A model generated the notes under the pieces. It did no database searches. It was not told the origin of the DNA and worked only from the letters and a program-made list of their open reading frames with translations. From Cololabis saira (Eukaryota > Chordata > Actinopteri > Beloniformes > Belonidae): 64,000 bases of DNA. Shown in pieces: positions 10,647-21,558 of this stretch. The stretch lies in contig NC_084606.1 of the NCBI RefSeq assembly GCF_033807715.1, positions 38,363,901-38,427,900 of the forward strand, read 5' to 3'. Positions within the stretch are counted from its first letter, which is position 1; each line of letters begins with the position of its first letter. A program made the position numbers and the translations under genes.

Positions 10647-11037
10647 CCACTCAGTCTTTCTGTCACTCAGTCTTTCTGCCACTCAGTCTTTCTGCCACTC
10701 AGTCTTTCTGCCACTCAGTCTTTCTGTCACTCAGTCTTTCTGCCACTCAGTCTTTCTGCCACTCAGTCTTTCTGTCACTCAGTCTTTCTGCCACTCAGTC
10801 TTTCTGTCACTCAGTCTTTCTGCCACTCAGTCTTTCTGCCACTCAGTCTTTCTGCCACTCAGTCTTTCTGTCACTCAGTCTTTCTGCCACTCAGTCTTTC
10901 TGCCACTCAGTCTTTCTGCCACTCAGTCTTTCTGCCACTCAGTCTTTCTGCCACTCAGTCTTTCTGTCACTCAGTCTTTCTGCCACTCAGTCTTTCTGAG
11001 ACTCAGTCTTTCTGACACTCAGTCTTTCTACCACTCA
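10647..11037. repeat. 16-bp minisatellite CACTCAGTCTTTCTGC
   Basis: About 24 nearly identical 16-bp units alternate between TCTTTCTGCCACTCAG and TCTTTCTGTCACTCAG. Because 16 is not a multiple of 3, each of the three forward frames reads the same open peptide pattern, which explains the overlapping ORFs. Family V copy C is inserted at its right edge and the last unit reappears at 11891-11910. Confidence 0.93.
11018..11037. repeat. Target-site duplication of family V copy C (left)
   Basis: CTCAGTCTTTCTACCACTCA is repeated exactly at 11891-11910. Confidence 0.88.
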
Positions 11038-11890
11038 ATTCAATTCAATTCAATTCAATTTTATTTATATAGCGTCTAATACAACAGATGTTGTCTCTAG
11101 ACGCTTTCCAGAGATCCAGAACATGAACATAAACATAAACATAAACATAAACATGAACCCCCGAGCAATTATTATATAAACAATGGCAGGTAAAAACTCC
11201 CCTAGTGGGAGAAAAGCCGCCAAACAGTGGCAAGGAAAAACTCCCCTTTAGGAGGGAAGAAACCTGGACCAGGACCTGGATCATAAGGGGGGACCCTCCT
11301 GCCGAGGGCCAGACTGGGGGAGTCGGGGACGTCAACAGCACACAGCAGGCAGGTGGAAGCAGCAGCGGGATGACCAGAGCAGAGTTATTATCGTTCACGA
11401 AAACGAACGAAATAACGAAAACTAAAATTGAAAAAACAATTTCGTTAACTGAACTAAATAAAAACTAAAATTAAAAGACAAAAACGATAACTAACTGAAA
11501 CTATATTGCGTGTTTAGAAAACTAACTAAAACTAACTGAAATTATAGATATAATTTCCTCCGTTTTCGTCCCTGTCAATATAAGCCTCTTGGTATGATCA
11601 ATTTATTCCGCTCTGGCCGTTTATCTCCAACTGGCAGCTACGGCACCTTAACGCCTCACGGTCCGTGACGTCAAAACTAAAACTAAAACTAAAACTAATA
11701 AAAACTAAACTAAAACTAAGCATTTTTGAAAATATAAAAACTAATAAAAACTAGCAAACCCACACTAAAAACAAATTAAAACTAACTGAATTGAAGGAGA
11801 AAAAGTCAAAACGAAATAAAACTAAACTAAAATGAAAAATTCAAAACTATTATAACCCTGGACCAGAGGTGGGGGGGGGAGAGTCAGCAG
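11038..11890 (-). mobile_element. Family V LINE copy C with 20-bp target duplication
   Basis: The minus-strand copy has the ATTGA-type tail at 11038-11060, a short AACATA repeat (about 11124-11152), the standard 3' UTR blocks and one VNTR unit. It is interrupted by a hAT MITE (11380-11860) and ends near 11890. Identical 20-bp repeats flank it (11018-11037 and 11891-11910), giving firm boundaries and showing severe 5' truncation. Confidence 0.88.
11380..11860. mobile_element. hAT MITE (481 bp) inside family V copy C
   Basis: The ends are CAGAGTTATTATCGTT and the inverse CAGGGTTATAATAGTT, and GACCAGAG is duplicated exactly on both sides (11372-11379 and 11861-11868). An 8-bp duplication and CAG ends are hallmarks of hAT elements. 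The interior is A-rich with many ACTAAAACTAA motifs and has no transposase frame. It landed within the VNTR unit of the LINE. Confidence 0.92.
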
Positions 11891-11910
11891 CTCAGTCTTT
11901 CTACCACTCA
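11891..11910. repeat. Target-site duplication of family V copy C (right)
   Basis: Exact copy of 11018-11037. It is also the continuation of the 16-bp minisatellite beyond the insertion. Confidence 0.88.
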
Positions 11911-11963
11911 GTGGGCGTAACGCGCTGTGAAGTCTCATCTGTGACGTCATGCGCATTCCCTCT

Positions 11964-12559
11964 ATAGAATAGAAAGTCTTTATTGTCATCATAATAATAT
12001 AATGAGATTAAGCAGCAGCTCCATACAAGTTCACACATGTAAAATGTTATGTAAAAACAAAATAAAAAAACAGACAATATAAATACATATACACTATGAA
12101 AATGAATGGATGAAAGAATATTGCACAGGGGTCACCAATCCTGGTCCTCGAGGGCCGGTGTCCTGCATGTTTTAGATGTTTCCCTCCTTTAACACACCTG
12201 ATTCTAATTAATCATCGTCATCAGCTTGTCATCCAGGTCTGCACAATTCTCTTAACGACACAGTCACTTTTATCACGGTGCAATCAAGCAGCGAAACATG
12301 TAAAACATGCAGGACACCGGCCCTCCAGGACCAGGATTGGTGACCCCTGGTTTAGAAAGTTTACAACTTTGGGGAAGAATCTGTCCCTGAGTGTGTTTGT
12401 TCTGGTCCGTATGGACCTGAAGCTCCTCCCAGAGGGCAACAGGTCAAAGAAATGGAAACCGGGTTGGGCGTTGTCCTTTAAGATGTTCCTTGCCCTGCTG
12501 ATGTCAGACAGGGAGAGCAGAGGGCAGCCCATGATCTTCTGATTCACACCCTTCCTCAT
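11964..12559 (-). mobile_element. L2/CR1-type LINE 3' end, interrupted by a hAT MITE
   Basis: On the minus strand the C-terminal codons read SLSDISRARNILKDNAQPGF then DLLPSGRSFRSIRTRTNTLR and DRFFPKVVNFLN, the usual end of L2/CR1-like ORFs. The 3' end near 11964 has the GATGACAATAAAGACTTTCT type of tail found on L2 elements with a 3' stem-loop. A MITE (12126-12349) separates coding end and tail. The copy is 5'-truncated. Confidence 0.65.
12126..12349. mobile_element. hAT-like MITE (224 bp)
   Basis: The ends CAGGGGTCACCAATCCTGGT and, inverted, CAGGGGTCACCAATCCTGGT are identical over at least 20 bases, and CGGTGTCCTGCATGTTT is mirrored as well. A clear 8-bp duplication is not visible, so the hAT assignment rests on the CAG ends. 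The same family, more diverged, forms the frame of 29725-30379. Confidence 0.75.
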
Positions 12560-12960
12560 TCCCTGAACAGACGGCTGTCAAGTATTCAGCAGCAGCAGAC
12601 AGTACGCTTGATCAAATTATTTCTGTATATGTAATTGCTAACTTTTGATAGTGTTCGTATTTTGATTTTACAGTAATGCATTGCTACTTCTATGAGCACA
12701 TGGCAAAGTGGTGCAGCACCAATGGTACACAGCAGGAGAGGAAAGATTGAAAAGTTTTTTTTAAAGGAGCTGTATGTAAGAGCAATAATAAAACGAACCA
12801 TAAAATGACCCCGATATGTCAACAGACATTTAAAAATCATGTTCATTTCAAATACTTATGTCACTGACAACTGCACTCAAGCCAGGATATTCCAGTTTAA
12901 AAAGAGGAGTTGCAGCCCTCAACTGATGTTTATGTTGTCATTTTTGGTTTTGGCCTGAAG
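12560..12960. other. No gene recognised
   Basis: AT-rich unassigned sequence leading into the 50-bp minisatellite. Confidence 0.35.
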
Positions 12961-13255
12961 CTCCACCCTCCACCTATCTCCCAATCACCAAGTCAGTATT
13001 GTTTCTCAAGCTCCACCCTCCACCTATCTCCCAATCACCAAGTCAGTATTGTTTCTGAAGCTCCACCCTCCACCTATCTCCCAATCACCAAGTCAGTATT
13101 GTTTCTGAAGCTCCACCCTCCACCTATCTCCCAATCACCAAGTCAGTATTGTTTCTGAAGCTCCACCCTCCACCTATCTCCCAATCACCAAGTCAGTATT
13201 GTTTCTGAAGCTCCACCCTCCACCTATCTCCCAATCACCAAGTCAGTATTGTTTC
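12961..13255. repeat. 50-bp minisatellite, six units
   Basis: Six head-to-tail copies of a 50-base unit start at 12961, 13011, 13061, 13111, 13161 and 13211, beginning CTCCACCCTCCACCTATCTC. The units are almost identical. The first has CTCAAG instead of CTGAAG and the last diverges in its final bases. Such low divergence points to recent expansion and likely length polymorphism. Confidence 0.95.
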
Positions 13256-13480
13256 GGCATCCGGGTTGCCAGCTCGGCTCTAATTATGGCAGCCATGGCA
13301 GCCTACGTTCCTGCTGCATTCTGCAGCCTACCTGGCAACCTCTGGTCGGGGGGAGGAGGGGGAGGGTACACGCCGCTCAACAATATTTTGAAAGTGACTG
13401 CAGTACCAGTTTTGGACATTTCTTACAGACGGCTCCTTTAAGCAACTAAAAGGATCTGCGTTAGAATGTCGTGTCCCTAA

Positions 13481-14089
13481 CAGAGCTGGTAGAGTAGCCA
13501 AAAATTGTACTCAAGTAAAAGTACTGTTACTTCAGAATAATATGACTCAAGTAGAACTTTACTTTTACTTTAGTAAAAGTAAAAAAGTACTACTCAAGTA
13601 CTGAGTAACTGTTGAGTAACGTCTGATTTATTTTTTTAACACAACCATTCAAACAGACAAAAGTACAAAATGATCATCTTCAGGCAAATTAAATCAATAA
13701 AATAATAAAATTAATTAAAATGAATAAAAAATAAAAATAGCTTAAATTAAAGCTATTTTACGGAACAAGCCCATGAACTCATAGAAACTCTGTGTGTGTT
13801 TGAGTCTGTGTAAATGTGACAAAACATGCAAAAACAAACATTTTTCCCAAAGAATCCCCCAGTGATGTCATGAGATTGACGCGTACGTGGATAAAAGGGA
13901 TAAAAGAAAAGTAACAGCTCAACGTAGCCTAATGTAGCGGGTAAGAGGAACAGTTTCTCCTTCACAAATCTACTCAAGTAAAAGTAAAAAGTATAGTGAT
14001 TCAAAACTACTCCTAAAAGTACAAAATTTCCCAAAACTTACTCAAGTAAATGTAACGGAGTAAATGTAACTTGTTACTACCCAACTCTG
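13481..14089. mobile_element. hAT MITE (609 bp) with perfect 8-bp duplications
   Basis: The element starts CAGAGCTGGTAGAGTAGCC and ends with the inverse CAGAGTTGGGTAGTAACA. GTCCCTAA flanks it exactly (13473-13480 and 14090-14097). Sub-terminal parts are rich in AAGTAAAAGTA motifs on both sides. There is no transposase. The clean duplication shows a complete insertion. Confidence 0.93.
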
Positions 14090-14097
14090 GTCCCTAA

Positions 14098-14689
14098 AGC
14101 TGCACATCTTCTGCAAACAAATCAAACATCTTTAATTGGCCTGGCATGGACACAGTGCAGGAAATAAAGAGAGATACAATCGACCCCCAGTGATTTTCCT
14201 GCTGCAGCTGCAGGAAACACAGCTGCTGAAACTCTGCTGTCCCGCCTGATTGACAGTGACATGTTAAGCAACGCTGGGACTGCTCAGCCCAGGAAACATC
14301 TGGTTCCTTCCACACACCAGCTCTGTTGAGAAATAAACTGTTTAGCTGCATCTCTCCAGCTGGAGTCAGACTCATGACAGCAGTGCTGCACATTTACACA
14401 CCACTGATAATAGTTAGTAACAGTTCATTTTCAGCTGCAGTAGAAAACCTTTTGCATGCAGGCCAAATGATCTGTATTACATTCTCACACACAATAATCA
14501 ATATTTGAAAGGTGTCTTTATTCGTGACATCAGAGCATCATAAACAAAAGATATTCAAATAAATGTAGAGTATTTATGAATGTTTGTGAGCTTTTGACTC
14601 AAGAGTCTAAAACCTAAGATTCATTCGAAAACAGACTTAAAACATCCAGTTTTTTAAATTAATTCTGAAATGCAATTTTAAGAACAGAA
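14098..14689. other. No gene recognised
   Basis: About 590 bases of apparently unique sequence. A minus-strand 99-codon frame at 14094-14393 has no family resemblance and overlaps the MITE duplication, so it is not called. Confidence 0.35.
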
Positions 14690-15210
14690 CTTGCTTCAGT
14701 GGTGGTTCCTGAAAAAAGTCTCGAAAACCCCAATATGAGCCCTGGGTTACTCCTTTTAAAACCTGAATATTGGGTCATGTAAACGCCAAACGGAATATCC
14801 CCATCAAACGGAACAGGAATTTGTTTTCTGCACATGCTCTGTTCACAAGGAATCCTGGTCTTTTGAGTCCAGGAAGTTCTTCTAAACACGGAGAAACCAA
14901 GACCAGGAGGAGACTAATCACTTCATAAATGTAATGAAGGATATGAACATTTCTGCATTTGTAGACGGTAGAAAGTACCGGGATAGAAGATTTACAAGAA
15001 GGTGAGAGAAAAGTTGCGCGAAGCAGCATTTGTTTTGAATTTGGATACAGGAAGAAGAAGCGGAAATGACGGGAATTGTGTCATCATGTTCTCCGTGCGT
15101 CGCTGGTTTGATCCAGATATCCCGAATGATTAATTACCATGTAAACGGAATATTCCCAATGTTTCAGTAACCGGAATATTAGCAATTACCTGAATTTAAA
15201 CGTAGTCATT
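14690..15210. repeat. Family X MITE copy 1
   Basis: This segment is highly similar to 20044-20614, for example AACCCCAATATGA, CTGGGTTACTCCTTTTAAAA, TTGTTTTCTGC and AACACGGAGAAACCAAGACC. The right end ACGTAGTCATTGC is the family end; the left end is worn. No coding capacity. Confidence 0.75.
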
Positions 15211-15815
15211 GCAGTTAACAATACATTATTCAACTTTTGTGTTTCATTCCAGCTGTGGGAAAATAGACAATAGTATGATTTCCCAGCCCTCACTGAAACT
15301 TATTTGATGGAAACATTTGGGTGTGTGTGTATTCTATGTCAGGGTGGGCTAGACGCTATATAAATAAATTGAATAGTATCATAGCAAAAGTGAACATAGT
15401 GTAGCCTGAAAGAAGTGAATAGAATTACTAACACTGTGACTTGAAGCTGTCCTGTAAATGTGCTGTTTCCAACATCAAGGAAAGGCTTTGCTCTAAGATG
15501 AGTGAAAAATCCTTGAAGAACAAGGAAAGAAACTTAATAGGAAAACTTGAATACATATTGCATAGAGGGGCTGGTGATCTCTCCAGGGCGGACCCTTTCC
15601 TTTGGGCCAGAGAAAGCTGGGATCGCCTCCAGCAGACCCCCGGGACCTTATCGCATCATTTCCTTTGCCACTTATGAAATCTTTACTGTTGGCGACAGCG
15701 ATAAGCTCAGGAGTGTGTTTGATAATCTTTTGTCTCATCATTTAGCATCAGTTACTGTGAAATTAATTTGGCTTTGTTATGTCCCTACGGATCAAAAAGA
15801 AAGATGTGGTGGTGT
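15211..15815. other. No gene; degenerate retroposon piece at about 15568-15650
   Basis: GAAAGCTGGGATCGCCTCCA followed by GCAGACCCCCGGGACC resembles the 3' part of a common fish retroposon (AGCTGGGATAGGCTCCAG). It is too short and diverged to assign. The rest of the stretch is unassigned. Confidence 0.35.
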
Positions 15816-16330
15816 GTAAAGCCCTTTTCACTGAGAGGGCGCAAAGCGGCCGCCGCCGTGTGTGCTACCGCGGCGCAAGAGCGGACCGCTCTGCCGCCGA
15901 GCTCGGCGGCGCGCGAGGGGGCGCCTGCCTGCCCGAATTGAACATTTTTTTAATTTCACCATGCCGCGCTGTGACGACATCACGGCATGTCCAATAGGAG
16001 AGAAGGTGTTGGAGGCTACTATAGTACAAAAGTTAAAATAAAAAAAAAAACACATGACAGTTCTGTGTCAACATGATCCGCAGGTTTGTCGTGTTGCTGT
16101 TCGGCGTGTACTACAGTACAAATGCACAAGTGAGCCTTTATGGTGCTGCTAAGTTTAATTGCTCAGTTCATTTCTATGTGAAGTAACATGCCACGTGTTA
16201 TAGGCGTGAAAATAAAAATAATGAAAAATTGCCAACATGTATTTGTGTATTTCTACACCTTACTGAATCAATATTGAAGCATTTAAATCAATATCGAATC
16301 AAATCGAAACCTAAAGAATCTAATGGAATC
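15816..16330. repeat. Remnant of a hAT-like repeat
   Basis: CCCTTTTCACTGAGAGGGCG at 15822 recurs in similar form at 61197 (CCCCTTTCACAGAGAGGGCG). The right part (ATCGAAACCTAAAGAATC, CGTGAGGTTCTTAACGATAC) resembles common fish hAT ends. A CpG-rich block at 15845-15930 separates them. Boundaries and family are uncertain. Confidence 0.35.
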
Positions 16331-16933
16331 GTGAGGTTCTTAACGATACCCAGCCGTACCCGTGACCCTGTAAAGATAAACGGGTGTAGAAAACGGATGG
16401 ATGTCTGACCCTCGTCACTGATAACTCACATAATGTGAACACTTCAAGGACTTCAAGGTTCCTAACCAATCTGAATCTGTAATCTAAACAGAACAGCAAC
16501 ATGCAGACATTATAAATTCTGTAATATGTTTCCTCCTCAACTATAATGTTTCCCATTGGAGGATACAAACTTACTCCAGTTTTGTGACTACTCTACTACT
16601 GGCACTAATCAGCATTGCTTTTATTTTATTTTTTTATATATCTATAATATTGATTGCTTTTTTGTCCCCTAAATTAATAAAAGAAATATAAGATCAAAAA
16701 TAGTGTGTGGAATTAGACAAACGACAGACATTTTGCTAACAACGGAAGCTGCATATAATAGTTTATTTATGGCAAACTGACGGTGCTTTCAAACTGTTAA
16801 GTATGTCCTGGTATGTAAATAAGAGAAAGTAAGCAACCAAAGGACATTTTAACACACTGGTAATCTTTACAAGCACGGCAACATTTCAGCCATTTGAGAC
16901 ATTATTCCAATAATTTGCTCCATTGAACATTTA
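16331..16933. other. Mostly unassigned; short GGATG-type tail near 16362-16405
   Basis: CGTGACCCTGTAAAGATAAA followed by CGGATGGATG looks like a decayed RTE-type or SINE 3' end. The rest shows nothing recognisable. Confidence 0.35.
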
Positions 16934-17096
16934 CCGTATTTTCCGCACTATAAGGCGCACCTAAAGGCCTTTAATTTTCTCAAAAACCGGCAGTGTGCCT
17001 TATATATGATCATTACGGTAATTTCTGTTACTGTAGTCAGGGGGATTGTGGGTAATGTAGTTGGTGTTGCCGAAGTAACGGCGCTAAAAACGTCGA
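16934..17096. repeat. Dispersed repeat CCGTATTTTCCGCACTATAA
   Basis: The sequence CCGCACTATAAGGCGCACCT is a motif I remember as widespread in fish DNA transposons. Only a part is present before the mariner half copy begins. Confidence 0.5.
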
Positions 17097-17318
17097 GCTT
17101 AAGAAAACTCAAATATCCTATCTCTAAAAATTTTAATATTCTGGGAATCTTAATCTTAAACTGTAAGACATAATAAGCAATATTAAAATAATAAAAGGCT
17201 TGCAATATTTCAGTTGATTTGTAATGAATCCAGAATGTATGACATTTTAATTTTTTTAATTGCATTACAGAAAATAAAGAACTTTATCACAATATTCAAA
17301 TTTTCTGAGACAGTCCTG
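17097..17318. mobile_element. Half copy of the Tc1/mariner MITE
   Basis: It matches the right half of 3692-4061 from CTTAAGAAAACTCAAATATC to the terminal GAGACAGTCCTG, followed by TA. The left half is missing, so this copy lost one arm. Confidence 0.8.
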
Positions 17319-17948
17319 TACACGATCGTTGAGCTTAAAGTTTCTATTTGTAAATGATATAATTACAGAGAACAGGAGTGATATTTTCTGTTTAACAGAA
17401 ACATGGCTACAGGAGGAAAAGTATGTTAGTTTGAATGAATCGACTCCGCCCGGCTACTTTAATCATCATATTCCTAGAAGCACGGGCCGAGGCGGAGGAG
17501 TCGCAGCAATTTATAACTCCAGTCTCCAAACAAAAACTGAACCCAAAAGCGATTATAATACATTTGAAATTCCTGAGCTGGAAATCAGAGAAGCCAGTTT
17601 TGTTAGTGGTAGTGTACCGGCCCCCTGCTGGTGCTGATCTAGAGTGTCTGTCTGAATTTTCAGATTTTCTATCTGGATTATTGATCAGTACAGATAAATT
17701 CATCATAGTAGGTGACTTTAATATTCATATGGATGTTGAAAGCGATAATCTTAAATTAGCTTTCAATTCTCTTCTAGAATCGATGGGTATCTCACAAAAA
17801 GGGGACAAACCGACGCACTGTTTTGGTCATACCCTACCTGCCATTGTTTAAGTTATGTTTATGTAATAATTGCTCGGGGGTTATGTTCTGGGTCTCTGGA
17901 AACTTCTGTTGTAATAGACACTATATAAATAGAATTGAATTGAATTGA
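17319..17948 (+). mobile_element. Family V LINE with endonuclease fused to 3' UTR (internal deletion)
   Basis: An endonuclease fragment (about 17329-17830) is followed directly by the family V 3' UTR end: CTGCCATTGTTT, AATAATTGCTCGGGGGTTAT, then the ACTATATAAAT tail with TTGAA repeats at 17930-17948. The whole reverse transcriptase and the VNTR region are missing. This is the only plus-strand V copy with endonuclease sequence here, and it ties the VNTR repeats to their LINE. It is non-autonomous. Confidence 0.82.
17329..17848 (+). pseudogene. LINE AP-endonuclease domain fragment, frameshifted
   Basis: The first frame reads DIFCLTETWLQEE and then GYFNHHIPRSTGRGGGVAAI. After a shift near 17570 the second frame reads LLVVVYRPPAGADLE, IIVGDFNIHMD and THCFGHTL. 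TETW, YRPP, GDFNxH and GHTL are in the expected order for APE-type endonucleases of L2/Rex1 LINEs. The catalytic block that would follow GHTL is absent, because the 3' UTR begins there and a stop comes at once. The fragment cannot make an active enzyme. Confidence 0.82.
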
Positions 17949-18699
17949 GTTCACTATGTAGACCTGGCGTCCTAGCACCGTGGAAAATGGTGTAAAAGGA
18001 GAGGCTTTCATGGCGATTTCCTGCTTGTACAGCTGGCATGTTTCATAAACCAGCGTGAAATAAATCAGCATTCATTTCCACAAACATCCGATCCTTGCAT
18101 GAACTGCTGTCTCACTCTGTCTTCCTCTGCTGCCATTCTCCGCTCTTACCAATGATCACTTCTGGTAAAATGCTGCTAAATTATGCACCAGCTTGCTGTT
18201 AAAAATAAACTTTAAAACATATTTTCACAATGCGTCAGTGCACTAAAGAATAATTTCATGGGCATATTTTTCTATGTTTGCTTTGAAAACATATACAACT
18301 TTTAGCCCACGTGCCTCATCTCTGCCAAAAATAAAGGGAACAGTACCAGAAAAACCCAAAATAGCTGGGAGAAGAGGAGAATATCAGTCAGGCCTTGCAG
18401 TGTGTAAGCAATTTTTCTTTTTTTTTTTTATTTCTCTATATATACATATATACGCATACACATACATATATATACACATACAAATCCAGTTTTTTGCTAA
18501 ACCAGGAAGCAGGAACACACAGAGGCCTCACGTCGAGCACTGGAAACCTGCAACAAAAACCACAAACGAAACACAAAACCGACACGGAGCCGACCAAAAC
18601 ACGAGCAACAAACGACCCAAACCTCGAGATCCGATCACAGTCTAAGCTAAGCTACCGCTAACTAACCCCAAAAACTACAGAGCAAGCATGCAGGTGAAC
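17949..18699. other. No gene recognised
   Basis: Unassigned sequence, including a T-run and TA/CA-rich part at 18416-18485 and a C/A-rich part at 18520-18690 before the TG array. Confidence 0.35.
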
Positions 18700-18968
18700 A
18701 AGCCAGTGTGTATGTCTATGTGTGTGTGTGCGTGCATGTATATGACTGTGTGACTATGTGTGTGTGTATGTGTATATGTATGTGTGGTTATGTGTGTGTG
18801 TATGCGTGTGTGTGTGTGTGTGTGTATGTCTGTGTGTGTGTGTGTGCATGTATATGACTGTGTGACTATGTGTGTGTGTATGTGTATATGTATGTGTGGT
18901 TATGTATGTGTGTATGCGTGTGTGTGTGTGTGTGTGTATGTATATGTCTGTGTGGCTGTGTGTGTGTG

Positions 18969-19029
<61 letters not shown>

Positions 19030-19229
19030 CTATGTGTTTGTATGTTCCGTGTGTATATGTATATGAGTGGCTGTGTGTGTGTGTGTGTGTGTTTGTGTAT
19101 ATCTGTGTGGCTATGTGTATGTATATATGTGGCTATGTGTGTGTATGTATGCATGTATGTATGAATGTATGTATATGTGTGTGTGTACATGAGTGTGTGT
19201 GTGTGTGTGTGTATATCTACAGTATGTGG

Positions 19230-19290
<61 letters not shown>
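18700..19290. repeat. Compound (TG)n microsatellite with internal duplication
   Basis: About 590 bases of TG repeats interrupted by TATG, CGTG and similar steps. A segment starting GCATGTATATGACTGTGTG occurs at 18734 and again at 18846, a 112-bp tandem duplication inside the array. The Cys/Val-rich ORFs in it are artefacts. Confidence 0.92.
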
Positions 19291-19293
<3 letters not shown>

Positions 19294-20043
19294 ATCCTAT
19301 CAAAGCTCCACCTGAAGTGTATCTATAGTGGGGGAGGGGCAATTATTGGAACATGAGTGTAAAGTTTTCATGCACCTGTGCCACATATTTTTATTCCTGG
19401 TGCCACTTCAGTTCCATGACTTCTTTATATTCTTTAATATTCTTGGTGTTCAATACATTCACTATATTTCTCCGGGTTACTTCAATGTTTTCTTTATAAG
19501 AGACAATCAATAACTGCCATTAAAAAGACCTTGGTGAATTCACTCTGGTGCTGAAGGATTATGTGTGCAGGTCAGTTTCATCTTTGCTTCCACCTTGGAC
19601 CTGGCTGGCCCTGCGTCAATCAACATCTAAAAAAAACCCAGACAAAACAACCATACGTAGAATAAAAAGCAACAAGGGCAGAACATTTTCTATAGAATTC
19701 ATCTGAAATGAAATCTAGAGCTTCATATGTTGGACAAAACAGTTTTTTTAAGGTAAACAAAAGCAAACATTTAAAATATTGCAAGTAATTGTTTACTTCT
19801 AAAAGCTCAAACCTGGTCTTGAGATATGCCCATGGACGCTCGGGCAGACAGTCATCATATTTCAGTGCTGTAGCCATCGTGGCAGCGCTCCAAAAAAAGC
19901 ACACAGACCGACACAAGCACTTTTTATCTTTGAAATTTGAAACTTGAAACTCATCACATGACTTAAGGACAAAAATAGCAAGTAACACAATTATGTTTGT
20001 CTAATGTAGTGGAGTAAAAGAAGAGATTTTCAAGTAAAACACA
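19291..20043. other. No gene recognised
   Basis: Unassigned. The 122-codon minus frame at 19620-19988 shows no family signature and is not called. Confidence 0.35.
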
Positions 20044-20614
20044 GACTCCGTTTACATGCAGTCAATAACCCTTTTAAAACCCTTTTAACCCGAATTTGCT
20101 CATATTCAGGTTTTTAAAAACCCCAATATGACCCCTGGGTTACTCCTTTTAAAACCTGAATATTGGGTCATGTAAACACCAAACAGAATATCTCCATCAA
20201 ACGGAACATGAATTTGTTTTCTGCTCATGCTCTGTTCACAAGGAATCCTGGTCTTTTGAGTCCAGGAAGTTCTTCTAAACACGGAGAAACCAAGACCAGG
20301 AGGAGACTAATCACTTCATAAATGTAATGAAGGATATGAACATTTCTGCATTTGTAGACGGTAGAAAGTACGAGTATAGCGAGATTTAAAAGAAGGTGAG
20401 CGAAAAGTTGCGCAAAGCAGCATTTGTTTTGAATTTGGATACAGGAAGAAGAAGCAGAAATGACGGTAATTGCGTCATGATGTTCTCCACGCGTGGCTGG
20501 TTTGATCCAGATATATCCCAAATGATTAATTAGCATGTAAACGGAATATTCAGAATGTTTCAGTAACAGGAATATTAGCAATAACCCAAATTTTGACTGC
20601 ATGTAAACGTAGTC
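20044..20614. mobile_element. Family X MITE copy 2, complete
   Basis: The left end GACTCCGTTTACATGCAGTC and the right end, inverted, GACTACGTTTACATGCAGTC are terminal inverted repeats differing at one base. The interior matches 14690-15210. The target duplication is not obvious, so the superfamily is left open. Confidence 0.82.
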
Positions 20615-21558
20615 AGTGACTTTAGTGATCAAACTTTCTCCCGATCACAACTCTCCCCCTCCGTGTGTTTCTGCATGTCGGTGCTCGTGTGCTGAATCAT
20701 GGTGATTTCACAGCCAGACCACACAGTTCTGGTTTCCATCGTCTTCTCAGGAGTTGGGGGTGGGAAAAGAGGAGAGCAAGACAAAAAAGGAGAGGGGGGG
20801 GGGCGGTGGCCACTGCTGACCTAAATATGGCTCTCATTAAGATGTCCTGCACACGAGAGGGAGAGGCAAGAGCCAAGAAATCCCTTTCTTGCTCTCTGTT
20901 TTCCTCTCAGGTCAAACAGATCTGTTTTTTCTGCTATGTCCTCATGTTTTCTCTTCACGTCTCTACCATTTTCTCTGTCTCAGATTTCAACCACTCCCTC
21001 CCTTTGTCTCTCTTTTCTGTCTCTCTGAGTTATTTATCCCAGTTCTTGGCTAAAGAGGCCCCACTGTTTATGTGTGAAAGATACAGCGGCCAGCCACAAA
21101 TACATTCATTAATAATAAGGAAAAAAAAGGCTTCCTGAGCTGCTGCTGAATATTTTTATTATTCATCTTATTTTCTTTCCCTTTTTCCTGTCTTCTTATT
21201 GATTGAGGTTGTAACTTCCTACCATTTGGCTTTTCTTCCTATCACAATGTTCACCAGTGAAGTCTGGAGAGTGGTTTACTGGTAATGTGAATATTAAGAT
21301 TTCTTGACCTATTTTGGCATCTGTAGCAAAAAGAAACAAATGGCATAAGAAATGTGTAAAATAAATAGCAACATTGTGGTCCCCTATCAAATTGAACCCT
21401 ATCAAACTGAGGAGTGGAAAGCAAGTCCAAGCCAACTCAGAAAAATAATTAAATAAATAAAACAAAAAGAGGCCATAGCAATTTGGAGCTCGTCTTGAAG
21501 TGTCCTAAGTCTCCGCAGTTAGTAATGGATGCAGCGCACAGACGGAGAGGGTGGAGGG
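20615..21558. other. No gene recognised
   Basis: Contains a G-run (20790-20810) and a TC-rich stretch (20870-21040). The 157-codon plus frame spans these and lacks any known domain, so it is not called. Confidence 0.35.

Noticed and set aside
12961..13255. Regular 50-bp repeats considered as a CRISPR array
   Set aside because: Units are contiguous without unique spacers, and the genome is vertebrate.
18760..19328. Cys/Val-rich frames up to 152 codons
   Set aside because: Direct translation of a TG repeat.
19524..19572. Short frame LGEFTLVLKDYVC before CAG|GTCAGT
   Set aside because: There is no usable acceptor upstream and an in-frame stop lies close by.
20665..21138. 157-codon plus-strand frame
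   Set aside because: It crosses a G run and a TC-rich tract, with no domain or splice support.
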